NCBI GenBank assembly: GCA_016926315.1
Contig: JAFGOU010000276.1
Span: 1-5,548, forward strand
Length of the DNA: 5,548 nt
Direction: 5' to 3'
From: Chitinispirillaceae bacterium
Lineage (GTDB): Bacteria; Fibrobacterota; Chitinivibrionia; Chitinivibrionales; Chitinispirillaceae
The position numbers and the translations under genes are program-made. Each line of letters begins with the position of its first letter. Positions within the stretch are counted from its first letter, which is position 1. Under the pieces are notes generated by a model. The model did not search any database. It saw nothing but the letters and a program-made list of their open reading frames with translations, and was not told where the DNA came from. Of this stretch, positions 1-5,548 are shown piece after piece.

Positions 1-81
1 CTGATTCGGCCCGGCCAGAACAGTAACCGTCTGTCCGAGGGCGGGATTACTGGAAGACCCGGCGCGCGCGACGGTCTTCAG
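1..81 (-). CDS. Possible hypothetical protein, N-terminal fragment with CTG start
   Basis: Downstream of the TatD-family gene a minus-strand frame stays open for 27 codons to the window edge. It has no ATG, GTG or TTG that could start it here. The only plausible start is a CTG at 81-79 that overlaps the preceding TGA as CTGA, the same geometry as the ATGA junctions at 2446-2449 and 5240-5243. A purine-rich AGGG lies about 10 bases upstream. The frame begins KTVARAG and ends VTVLAGPNQ. That ending looks like the strand running into a P-loop (GxxxxGK) of an ATPase, but the decisive GK would lie outside the window. The codons are GC-rich at third positions, as expected for coding sequence. I do not recognise the family. 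The alternative is that this is non-coding spacer and the next gene starts further left. Confidence 0.3.
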   Translation of the reverse strand, partial: MKTVARAGSSSNPALGQTVTVLAGPNQ

Positions 82-866
82 CCGTGGGTTACCCTGCCGA
101 CGTTCCCGTATATCTTCATTGCATTGTCAAAGGTAATCTCTGAAAGCTTTTCAGCCGAGGTATCCCGGAGTTCGGCCACCTTTCTCACGATTGCCTCGCA
201 GAAGGCGGGCTCATTGGCCCCGGGTTCCATTCCAGGCAGGGGAATATCGGGTGAATCGGTCTCAACAAGGAGAAATTCTTCCGACACTGCCGCAAGCGAC
301 AATCTTCCACGACGGTTCCTGTCATGCACTATAGACCCTGAAAACGAGATCGAAACGTTCATGGCCTGGAGCCGGGGAACAAGGTCCGGGGAACCTGAAT
401 AGGAGTGCACCGCGCCTCCGCAGGGCGTGCCGCACTGCTTCTGCAGAACATCAATCAAGGCGCCCCATGCTTTACGGCAGTGCATGGAAACCGGTCTCCC
501 GAGTTTCCGCGCAAGCCTCAGCTGGTCTATAAAAACTGCGTTCTGCTCCTTGTCGTACCTGTTATCAACCGCATGATCGAGGCCTATCTCTCCTACCGCC
601 GCTGAAGGCACCTCCCGAAGCAGCCCTTCAAGGCGTTCAAGCCAGCTTCCGGTACGTTCCCGTATATACCACGGGTGCAGGCCGAATGCCGGTACAATTT
701 CTGAGAAGCGCTCTGAAAGCCGTTTCACCGCGTTCCAGTCCTGTTCTTTGGTGCCGCAGCAAAGCATGCGCACCACCCCCGCTTCACGCGCGCGGTCGAC
801 TATACCGGCAACACGCGATTCAATCCTCGTGTCCTGAAGGTGGCAGTGGGTATCAAAAAAACGCAT
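78..866 (-). CDS. TatD family metal-dependent hydrolase (YjjV-like putative deoxyribonuclease)
   Basis: This is a cytoplasmic TIM-barrel amidohydrolase-superfamily protein of 262 residues, the usual length for TatD enzymes. The full metal-site set is visible: HxH at H7/H9 (DTHCHL), H64 in FGLHPW, the bridging E93 in VGEIGLD, H129 in SMHC, H154 in AVHSYSGS, and D204 in VETDSPDIPLPG. The ETDSPDIPLPG segment with a downstream N-x-P (GANEP) is closer to E. coli YjjV than to TatD itself. Characterised relatives are Mg-dependent 3'-5' exonucleases or DNases; the substrate of this one is inferred only from the family. The ATG at 866-864 begins directly with the FFDTHCH strand, so no other start is needed. 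An AAGGA lies about 12 bases upstream, at 879-883. It is divergent from the radical SAM gene. No catalytic residue is missing. Confidence 0.93.
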   Translation of the reverse strand: MRFFDTHCHLQDTRIESRVAGIVDRAREAGVVRMLCCGTKEQDWNAVKRLSERFSEIVPAFGLHPWYIRERTGSWLERLEGLLREVPSAAVGEIGLDHAVDNRYDKEQNAVFIDQLRLARKLGRPVSMHCRKAWGALIDVLQKQCGTPCGGAVHSYSGSPDLVPRLQAMNVSISFSGSIVHDRNRRGRLSLAAVSEEFLLVETDSPDIPLPGMEPGANEPAFCEAIVRKVAELRDTSAEKLSEITFDNAMKIYGNVGRVTHG

Positions 867-991
867 TGTCCGCTGTAATCCTTAAAACAGTATACCCTGT
901 CGTTCCGTTAAAAAATAGAAAGGGGAAAAAGCGAAACCCGATATATTTTTACAATGCCTGAGTTATAGGTGCAGTGTCTTTCTTTTTTTAT

Positions 992-1008
992 ATGCACGTC
1001 CCGTGCAT
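992..1008. promoter_or_regulatory. Perfect 7-bp inverted repeat in the leader of the radical SAM gene
   Basis: ATGCACG (992-998) and CGTGCAT (1002-1008) are exact reverse complements separated by TCC. The repeat lies two bases before the AAGGGG ribosome binding site and just after a T-rich run at about 979-991. It could be a dyad operator for a dimeric repressor, or an mRNA hairpin with a 3-base loop that affects access to the ribosome binding site. It is not a terminator: the T-run precedes it on the plus strand, and the minus strand has an A-run after it. The structure is seen directly; any function is inferred. Confidence 0.4.
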
Positions 1009-1010
1009 CA

Positions 1011-1016
1011 AAGGGG
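1011..1016 (+). promoter_or_regulatory. Ribosome binding site that fixes the radical SAM start
   Basis: AAGGGG lies 8 bases before the GTG at 1025-1027, an ideal Shine-Dalgarno spacing. The upstream in-frame candidates (GTG at 974, ATG at 992) have no comparable site. They would also add a 17- or 11-residue leader ahead of the VNVALVF strand that normally opens this family. Confidence 0.7.
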
Positions 1017-1024
1017 TTTTAAAG

Positions 1025-2449
1025 GTGAACGTCGCCCTTGTCTTCATGAACGACACCCCCACGGTCGGAAGGGGTGCGGGTTATATAGCCGGTGCGATTA
1101 CCGCAGCGGGACACACCGTCTCCTTTTTTGACAGTTTTTACCGCCCTGCACATGAAATCGTCTCCTCGGTCGCTTCCGGGAAATTCGATGTCCTTATGGT
1201 CTCAACAATGACCATGAATTTCCCTCTCGCAATGTCCCTCGTGCGTGAGATTAAAAAAGAGACCGCTGTTCCAGTGCTTGTCGGCGGCATCCATCCCACC
1301 ATAGAGGGCGGACGCGTTCTGGAACAGAATCCAGAAATCGATTACCTCTGTGTCGGCGAGGGAGAATCCATGGTTGCCGATTTCCTCCGCCATTTTTCAG
1401 CGGACGCGCTCTATGATATAAAAAACCTCTGCTATCGCAGAAACGGAAAGGTTGTCTGCAATCCTATCCGACCACCGGAGGACCTTTCGGCGGTTCCGGA
1501 ATTTCCCTGGCACCTTTTCAATAAAGAATCCATCGGCGGAGCAGGAAAAGGTTTCTTATACATCACTGCCTCGCGCGGCTGCCCTTATAACTGCACCTAC
1601 TGCTGCAACGGCATCTACCTGAAATACTACGGTAAACGGTATATACGTTTCCGTCCGGTCGACAAGGTGATTGCCGAGCTTCTGTACTTGAAAGAGAAAT
1701 ACCCTTCTCCTCTTTATTATTTCGGCGACGAAATGATACTTGCCGAACCGGAGTACGCCAAATCGATTTTTTCCGAAGTAAAAAAAAGGGCAGGCGTCCC
1801 TTACGGTCTTATGGCGCGGGTCGAGTTCATAACTCCCGAACTGACGGCACACCTGAAGGAGACAGGCTGCAGGTACGTCGCCATGGGTATAGAGTGCGGC
1901 GACGAGGATTTCCGGAAGAAACAGCTTAACCGTTTTCACAGCAACGAACAGATAGTGCGTGCATTCTCCCTGCTTGAAGAAGCCGGCATTTTCCGTTCCT
2001 CTTTCAATATCATCGGTTATCCGTTCGAAAACGACAATGAATTGACAAAGTCAACCGTCCGTCTGAACCGTCTTGTACGTCCCGATTATGCTTATTTTAC
2101 GATATTCTACCCCTTTCCTGGCACAAAACTTTATGACCGCTGTGTAAAGCTCGACCTTATTGATAATGCCCGTACGGAAAAAACAAGGCAATACTACGAG
2201 GAATCCGTATTGAAAAACGTGTTTCTGAGGAACAGATGCGGACGCATTACGCGCAGGTTCAATTCTGTTGTTCCCTTTGAAACGCTCTTTGAAATTGCAA
2301 CGTCCAGTAAAAGAGGGCATAATACCGGCTTTATCAAATTCAAATACCTGCTTGTCTATTATCTCAAGCAGGCGGCGAAACGCATACTGGGGAAAAAAGC
2401 AATTTCCTGGGTGCGTTCCCGTTTAATCGCTCCGCTCCTGCCTTCATGA
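1025..2449 (+). CDS. B12-binding domain-containing radical SAM protein
   Basis: The protein has 474 residues from the GTG at 1025. The N-terminal part (about 1-125) is a Rossmann-like cobalamin-binding-type domain, opening VNVALVF and containing VGGIHPT (86-92) and CVGEGES (109-115). The radical SAM barrel carries CxxxCxxC at C186/C190/C193 (codons at 1580-1603) for a [4Fe-4S] cluster, with an extra adjacent C194. Further barrel signatures are FGDEMI (233-238), MGIECGD (287-293), NIIGYPFE (328-335) and FYPFPGT (361-367). About 100 basic, aromatic-rich residues follow. The family uses S-adenosylmethionine reductively to make a 5'-deoxyadenosyl radical; relatives with this architecture include BchE, HpnP and many methyltransferases of unknown substrate. 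No DxHxxG cobalamin-ligating motif is visible near the N terminus, which is common in this family, so B12 binding is uncertain. The stop codon overlaps the start of the acyltransferase, implying one operon and possibly one pathway. The reaction cannot be assigned. Confidence 0.9.
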   Translation: MNVALVFMNDTPTVGRGAGYIAGAITAAGHTVSFFDSFYRPAHEIVSSVASGKFDVLMVSTMTMNFPLAMSLVREIKKETAVPVLVGGIHPTIEGGRVLEQNPEIDYLCVGEGESMVADFLRHFSADALYDIKNLCYRRNGKVVCNPIRPPEDLSAVPEFPWHLFNKESIGGAGKGFLYITASRGCPYNCTYCCNGIYLKYYGKRYIRFRPVDKVIAELLYLKEKYPSPLYYFGDEMILAEPEYAKSIFSEVKKRAGVPYGLMARVEFITPELTAHLKETGCRYVAMGIECGDEDFRKKQLNRFHSNEQIVRAFSLLEEAGIFRSSFNIIGYPFENDNELTKSTVRLNRLVRPDYAYFTIFYPFPGTKLYDRCVKLDLIDNARTEKTRQYYEESVLKNVFLRNRCGRITRRFNSVVPFETLFEIATSSKRGHNTGFIKFKYLLVYYLKQAAKRILGKKAISWVRSRLIAPLLPS

Positions 2450-3537
2450 ATTCCAGTTCTGATAACATGATCCCGCTTCCTGAAAACCGCTCCTCTGTAT
2501 CATGCAATCCATCATCAACGGTGTGGGTGGATCTCTTAAGGTTTTTCGCCGTCTTTTCCGTTGTAGTGCTGCATGCTGCGGTCCCTTTTGTTCTCAGTTT
2601 CGGCAGAATACCTCCCGGAGACTGGTGGGCCGGCAACATTCTTGATTCTTCGGTACGGTGGTGCGTGCCTGTTTTCGTCATGATATCCGGAGCTTTGCTG
2701 CTAAACAGGGATAACAATCAAAGCATCTTATCTTTCTATCGGAGAAAAACATACAGGATTCTTATCCCTCTGCTTTTCTGGTCCATTTTTTACAGCGCCC
2801 TAAACGGCTTCATTCTCAACCGCTCCCATCAAAGCGTCTCCTCCGGCCTGCTGATATTCAACTTTCTGACGGGCCGCCCCTATCCTCATCTCTGGTATCT
2901 ATATATGCTGCTGGGCCTGTATGTGTTAACACCTTTTCTCAGGCGTGCAATTGGAGCGCTTGACAGTGTCCGCGCTGCCGCCGTCACCATTTTCTTCATT
3001 GTTGTCGGTATGCTGTTCGCTCTGTTCCCTGAAACGAACTATGAAACAGGAAACATATTCCCGGTCTGGTCGGTACAGTTCCTTGGATATTTTATTTTCG
3101 GCGGGATTGCTTTTAAAAAAAGAATATGGGAAAAGACAGGATTTTCCGTCCTAATTATTCTTTTCTTTCTTTCGGCGGCGGCAACGGCAGCGGGTTGCGG
3201 CTGGTTTTCGCTCAATCGTTCTCTACGTGACGGCCTGATCTTCTACAACTACACCACACCTTCCGTTGCGGTAATGTCAATGGCGATCTTTCTGCTCTCG
3301 GCCAAAATGAACCGCATCTTCCCGCTCTTGCGTAAGCCCGCCGCATCTATAATACGGACGACCTTCGGGATTTATCTCATACACCCGCTGTTCCTGTTTT
3401 TTATGGAAAGAACCACCTTGGGCTCGCCGCTGCCTTCACTTATGGTTATTGTCATAAACAGTGTCGTATGTTTTTTTCTTTCTTTACTATTAACACTGCT
3501 TTTAAGGCGGATACCGGTGCTCAGGGCGTGCGTTTAA
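2446..3537 (+). CDS. Acyltransferase family 3 integral membrane protein (OafA/WecH-like O-acyltransferase)
   Basis: A 363-residue inner-membrane protein with about ten hydrophobic segments (near 29-50, 70-86, 104-124, 148-166, 176-195, 207-223, 232-253, 271-286, 301-319 and 332-354). Family landmarks are VDLLRFFAV with R32, H43 in VVLHA, VPVFVMISGALLL (75-87), basic RRKTYR (99-104) before ILIP, HLWYLYMLLGLY (148-159) and the late FGIYLIHPL with H313. Members transfer acetyl or other acyl groups across the membrane onto sugars of surface polysaccharides, lipids or peptidoglycan; R and H in helix 1 are functionally important in the family. The compact length fits a stand-alone transferase without an extra SGNH domain. 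The ATG at 2446 sits in an ATGA overlap with the radical SAM gene, and no strong ribosome binding site is visible, so translation is probably coupled. An in-frame ATG at 2467 is the alternative. The acceptor is unknown. Confidence 0.92.
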   Translation: MNSSSDNMIPLPENRSSVSCNPSSTVWVDLLRFFAVFSVVVLHAAVPFVLSFGRIPPGDWWAGNILDSSVRWCVPVFVMISGALLLNRDNNQSILSFYRRKTYRILIPLLFWSIFYSALNGFILNRSHQSVSSGLLIFNFLTGRPYPHLWYLYMLLGLYVLTPFLRRAIGALDSVRAAAVTIFFIVVGMLFALFPETNYETGNIFPVWSVQFLGYFIFGGIAFKKRIWEKTGFSVLIILFFLSAAATAAGCGWFSLNRSLRDGLIFYNYTTPSVAVMSMAIFLLSAKMNRIFPLLRKPAASIIRTTFGIYLIHPLFLFFMERTTLGSPLPSLMVIVINSVVCFFLSLLLTLLLRRIPVLRACV

Positions 3538-3545
3538 AGCCGTGG

Positions 3546-4607
3546 TCACCGGGCGGCCGAGAGCGTTCGCTCAAAGTCTTCAACCGACTTCTCCCATGTA
3601 AACTTTTTAACGCGCGTATTTCCGGACCGCGCGATACCAATTCTCTTTTCATTGTCTTCAATCAGCCGGATCACGTTCTCTGCAAGAATGTCCGGGCGCC
3701 GCGGGGGATGGACCAGCGCGGTCTGTCCGTGCAGTGCAAATTCCCTGTGTCCGCCGTTGTCCGATACGCACAATGCGGCTCCGCATGCGGCCGCTTCGCA
3801 CGGCGGAAGGCCGAAGCCCTCACACCAGCTTGTTCCTATAAATATCGCAGTACGGTTGAAGATGCTCCTGATTTCCCCGGGGGTCGGATTCCGGAAATAG
3901 GTTATTGGTAAATGAGGCGTTTCGGGTTTTGGACCGAAACCTATCATGAGTATAGAAACATCGCGGTGCCTCTCCCTCACCGTCTCGAGCGCGGCAAGCC
4001 CCTCTCTTGTTCCTTTGAAGACATCGGCATTATTCATAAGACAGATGGTGCGGGGGTCCCTCGCTTCAATTGAAATATCCACATTGAACTCATCGAAATC
4101 AAGACCGTTCGGGATATATGTGCACTGTTCGCCCCGGTTTAATGCTATTTTTTCAAGCCATCGTGACACGACAATCTTGTGAAAAGGCAGCTTCCATGTA
4201 TTCATCACCCTGTCCGGAGGTGCGGAATTGAAGACCGTGTCCAGGCCCTGGATAAAGTAAAATTTTTTCCCTTTCTTTTCCGGCAGAGTTTCAATTCCTT
4301 CCGCGGTATTCCAAAGCGTTGCAACAACCGCATCCCCGTCGGGTATCCAGTTTTCATTCACATGAGGGGCTATTTTCATCCTCACCCCGGGCTCCACAGG
4401 GAACCACCGCCACGGCGGTTTTATCATGCCTTTAACAGCAAGACTCATGAACCTCGCCTGGTTTCTTTTTTCCTTAATCAGGGATGCCGGGTGTATGACC
4501 GTTATCCGGTGACCGCGGACCGCGAGGCGGTTTGCGTATTCATACGCCACCTTGAAACCGCCGATCGGCAGCCAAAACGGGCACGGCATGATGAATGATA
4601 TCTTCAC
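3546..4607 (-). CDS. Glycosyltransferase family 4 (GT-B fold) protein
   Basis: A 353-residue cytoplasmic or membrane-peripheral retaining glycosyltransferase. The N-terminal Rossmann domain opens KISFIMPCPF and has the glycine-rich GGFKVAYEYANRLAVRGH stretch (16-33), the acceptor side of GT4 enzymes. FIQGLD (118-123) and TYIPNGLD (163-170) mark the transition to the nucleotide-sugar domain, where LMIGFGPKP (220-228) and the E-x7-E motif (E263 to E271, in CEGFGLPPCEA) are present. These glutamates contact the sugar nucleotide in the family. The start is a GTG at 4607-4605, with AAGG (4617-4620) about 9 bases upstream. It lies 48 bases after the phosphatidyltransferase stop on the same strand, so it is probably the third gene of that unit. 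It ends 8 bases from the convergent acyltransferase. The donor and acceptor sugars cannot be told; a role in surface glycan or glycolipid assembly is inferred from its neighbours. Confidence 0.92.
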   Translation of the reverse strand: MKISFIMPCPFWLPIGGFKVAYEYANRLAVRGHRITVIHPASLIKEKRNQARFMSLAVKGMIKPPWRWFPVEPGVRMKIAPHVNENWIPDGDAVVATLWNTAEGIETLPEKKGKKFYFIQGLDTVFNSAPPDRVMNTWKLPFHKIVVSRWLEKIALNRGEQCTYIPNGLDFDEFNVDISIEARDPRTICLMNNADVFKGTREGLAALETVRERHRDVSILMIGFGPKPETPHLPITYFRNPTPGEIRSIFNRTAIFIGTSWCEGFGLPPCEAAACGAALCVSDNGGHREFALHGQTALVHPPRRPDILAENVIRLIEDNEKRIGIARSGNTRVKKFTWEKSVEDFERTLSAAR

Positions 4608-4655
4608 GGCAGGAAACCTTAAAGCGGATTAGATATGCAGTACCTTGGCCTTATT

Positions 4656-5243
4656 TCACGATTTATCGAATTGTTTTATCCCGTCAAAAAAATACTGTAT
4701 CCCCGAAACCACCGTCACCGCCGTCGCCATCCACAACAGGTATATATACGGTCGTTCCGGAAAGTTAAGCAAAGCCCAGATTATAAGCACAGCTTGAAAG
4801 AAAGTTGTGGCTTTTCCTGATAAACGTGGACGTATCGTTACGGCTCCGGAAATGAAATTTATAAGAACGGCTCCCGTCACCAGCATGGTGTCCCTGCAAA
4901 TGACCAGCCAGACAAACCATATCGGAAGGTGAATTCTGTACGCATCCTGCGAAGAATATGAAATCAGTATAAGTGCGGAAAGAAGCATCGCCTTGTCCGC
5001 GAGGGGGTCCAATATGGTGCCCAATCGTGTAATCTGATTGCGCGATCGTGCAATGTACCCGTCCAGTGCATCCGATATGAATATTGCCAGAAATATTATT
5101 GATGCATAAATCCTTAACATATCGTTATATTCGCCGCGCAGAACGCTTTTATCGTAGTAAATAAGCAGCAAAATGAAAAAAGGGATGCAGAATATCCTTA
5201 CGATGGTTATCTGGTTGGGGAGAGAGAGGGGCAAAGATTTCAT
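4656..5243 (-). CDS. CDP-alcohol phosphatidyltransferase (PgsA-like; phosphatidylglycerophosphate or cardiolipin synthase type)
   Basis: An integral membrane enzyme of phospholipid synthesis, 195 residues from the ATG at 5243. The complete CDP-alcohol phosphotransferase motif is present: D58, D61-G62, A65-R66, then eight residues, G75, D79 and D83 (seen as SDALDGYIAR and GTILDPLADK). The first and last aspartates bind metal and act in catalysis in the family. LPNQITIVRI opens the protein as in PgsA, and about six hydrophobic segments follow. The later CRDTML and SGKATTFFQ differ from the RE-type segment of E. coli PgsA and recall CDP-alcohol-type cardiolipin synthases, so I leave the symbol blank. 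The chosen ATG overlaps the bactofilin stop as ATGA; an in-frame ATG at 5270 would add nine residues (MFDERKPRT), and neither start has a strong ribosome binding site. The product feeds anionic phospholipids to the envelope. Confidence 0.9.
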   Translation of the reverse strand: MKSLPLSLPNQITIVRIFCIPFFILLLIYYDKSVLRGEYNDMLRIYASIIFLAIFISDALDGYIARSRNQITRLGTILDPLADKAMLLSALILISYSSQDAYRIHLPIWFVWLVICRDTMLVTGAVLINFISGAVTIRPRLSGKATTFFQAVLIIWALLNFPERPYIYLLWMATAVTVVSGIQYFFDGIKQFDKS

Positions 5244-5548
5244 TGTTCGGGGTTTTCTTTCATCGAACATTTTCCGTGAAACAATGCGCCTTCGTTTATA
5301 ACCAGATCGCGGGTATTGAGATCTCCAATGAATGATGCCTTGGCTTCAAGCTCTACGCGTTCTGCGGCAAAAATGTTGCCGCTTACTTTACCTCCGATAA
5401 TTATGCTTTTTGCCTTTATGTCCGCTTCCGCAACACCGCTGTTGCCGACGGTGAGCATTTCCGATGCCTCTATTTTGCCCTTGAACTGCCCGTCGATTCT
5501 TATGCCGTGCGGCACCACAACGGTGCCCTCAAAACTTGCACCCTCCCC
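5240..5548 (-). CDS. Bactofilin family cytoskeletal protein, C-terminal part (5' end outside window)
   Basis: The frame is open to the right edge for 102 codons, so the gene starts outside the window; the GTG at 5518 is internal, because the codons before it (GEGASFEGTV) already carry bactofilin repeats. The sequence is a right-handed beta-helix of short turns with regularly spaced glycines and alternating hydrophobics: SFEGTV, IDGQFKGKIEAS, IIIGGKVSGNIFAAERVELEA, FIGDLNTRDLVI. It ends with the family-typical EGALFHGKCSM followed by a short charged tail. Bactofilins polymerise without nucleotide at the inner membrane and scaffold cell-shape, polar or peptidoglycan enzymes. The start is missing, so any N-terminal membrane-targeting segment cannot be judged. 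The stop overlaps the next gene's ATG, which ties it translationally to phospholipid synthesis. Confidence 0.92.
   Translation of the reverse strand, partial: GEGASFEGTVVVPHGIRIDGQFKGKIEASEMLTVGNSGVAEADIKAKSIIIGGKVSGNIFAAERVELEAKASFIGDLNTRDLVINEGALFHGKCSMKENPEQ

Noticed and set aside
53..79. Inverted repeat GAAGACC / GGTCTTC with a 13-base GC-rich loop at the end of the TatD-family gene
   Set aside because: It resembles a terminator stem, but no T-tract follows on the minus strand and the downstream frame appears coding. A 7-bp match in GC-rich DNA can be chance.
889..894. TATACT as a minus-strand -10 box for the TatD-family gene
   Set aside because: No convincing -35 hexamer lies about 17 bases upstream, and the implied transcript would start almost at the ribosome binding site.
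950..955. TACAAT as a plus-strand -10 box for the radical SAM operon
   Set aside because: Its position is sensible, but no matching -35 element is visible; the AT-rich stretch offers several equally weak candidates.
974..1024. Longer N terminus of the radical SAM protein from the GTG at 974 or the ATG at 992
   Set aside because: Neither has a ribosome binding site, the added residues do not resemble the family, and the GTG at 1025 has AAGGGG at ideal spacing.
2446..3537. Horizontal acquisition of the acyltransferase or of the two-gene unit
   Set aside because: No flanking repeats, integrase, tRNA or obvious base-composition break is visible. The slightly AT-richer look is explained by membrane-protein codons.
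3514..3552. CCGGTG / CACCGG inverted repeat around the convergent gene ends, as a bidirectional terminator
   Set aside because: The arms are only 6 bp, separated by 27 bases, with no T-tract on either side.
3468..3911. 147-codon plus-strand frame opposite the glycosyltransferase
   Set aside because: It overlaps two well-supported genes, shows no domain or family resemblance, and is rich in Arg, Cys and Pro as expected for an antisense shadow.
5244..5270. Upstream ATG for the phosphatidyltransferase at 5270
   Set aside because: It would add a charged nine-residue leader absent from typical relatives and a longer overlap with bactofilin. It remains possible, because neither start has a strong ribosome binding site.

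Overview
The window is an ordinary-looking chromosomal stretch from a bacterium of roughly balanced base composition. It contains no tRNA, rRNA, insertion sequence or CRISPR array that I can see. A bactofilin, a CDP-alcohol phosphatidyltransferase, a GT4 glycosyltransferase, a membrane acyltransferase and a B12-type radical SAM protein together suggest an envelope-rich, probably Gram-negative and possibly anaerobic bacterium. The sequence does not fix the phylum.

Layout from left to right. (1) A minus-strand unit at 1-866 holds a YjjV-like TatD-family metallohydrolase. It is followed by the first 27 codons of what may be another gene, running off the left edge from a rare CTG start. (2) A short divergent spacer at 867-1024 carries a perfect 7-bp inverted repeat just before a strong ribosome binding site. 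(3) A plus-strand pair at 1025-3537 encodes a cobalamin-binding-domain-type radical SAM enzyme and an integral membrane acyltransferase of the OafA/WecH superfamily (Acyl_transf_3). The two are joined by an ATGA stop/start overlap. (4) A minus-strand unit enters from the right edge: bactofilin (5' end outside the window), then the phosphatidyltransferase with an ATGA overlap, then 48 bases, then a GT4 glycosyltransferase. It meets the plus-strand pair tail to tail with only 8 bases between stop codons.

The right-hand unit joins a cytoskeletal scaffold, phospholipid synthesis and glycosylation. The middle pair joins a radical enzyme to a membrane acyltransferase. The simplest reading is cell-envelope work: phospholipid head groups, glycan assembly and acyl decoration, plus an uncharacterised radical modification. 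The actual substrates cannot be read from the sequence. The most unusual points are the coupled radical SAM/acyltransferase pair, the palindrome in its leader, mixed subfamily signals in the phosphatidyltransferase, and the apparent CTG-start gene at the left edge.
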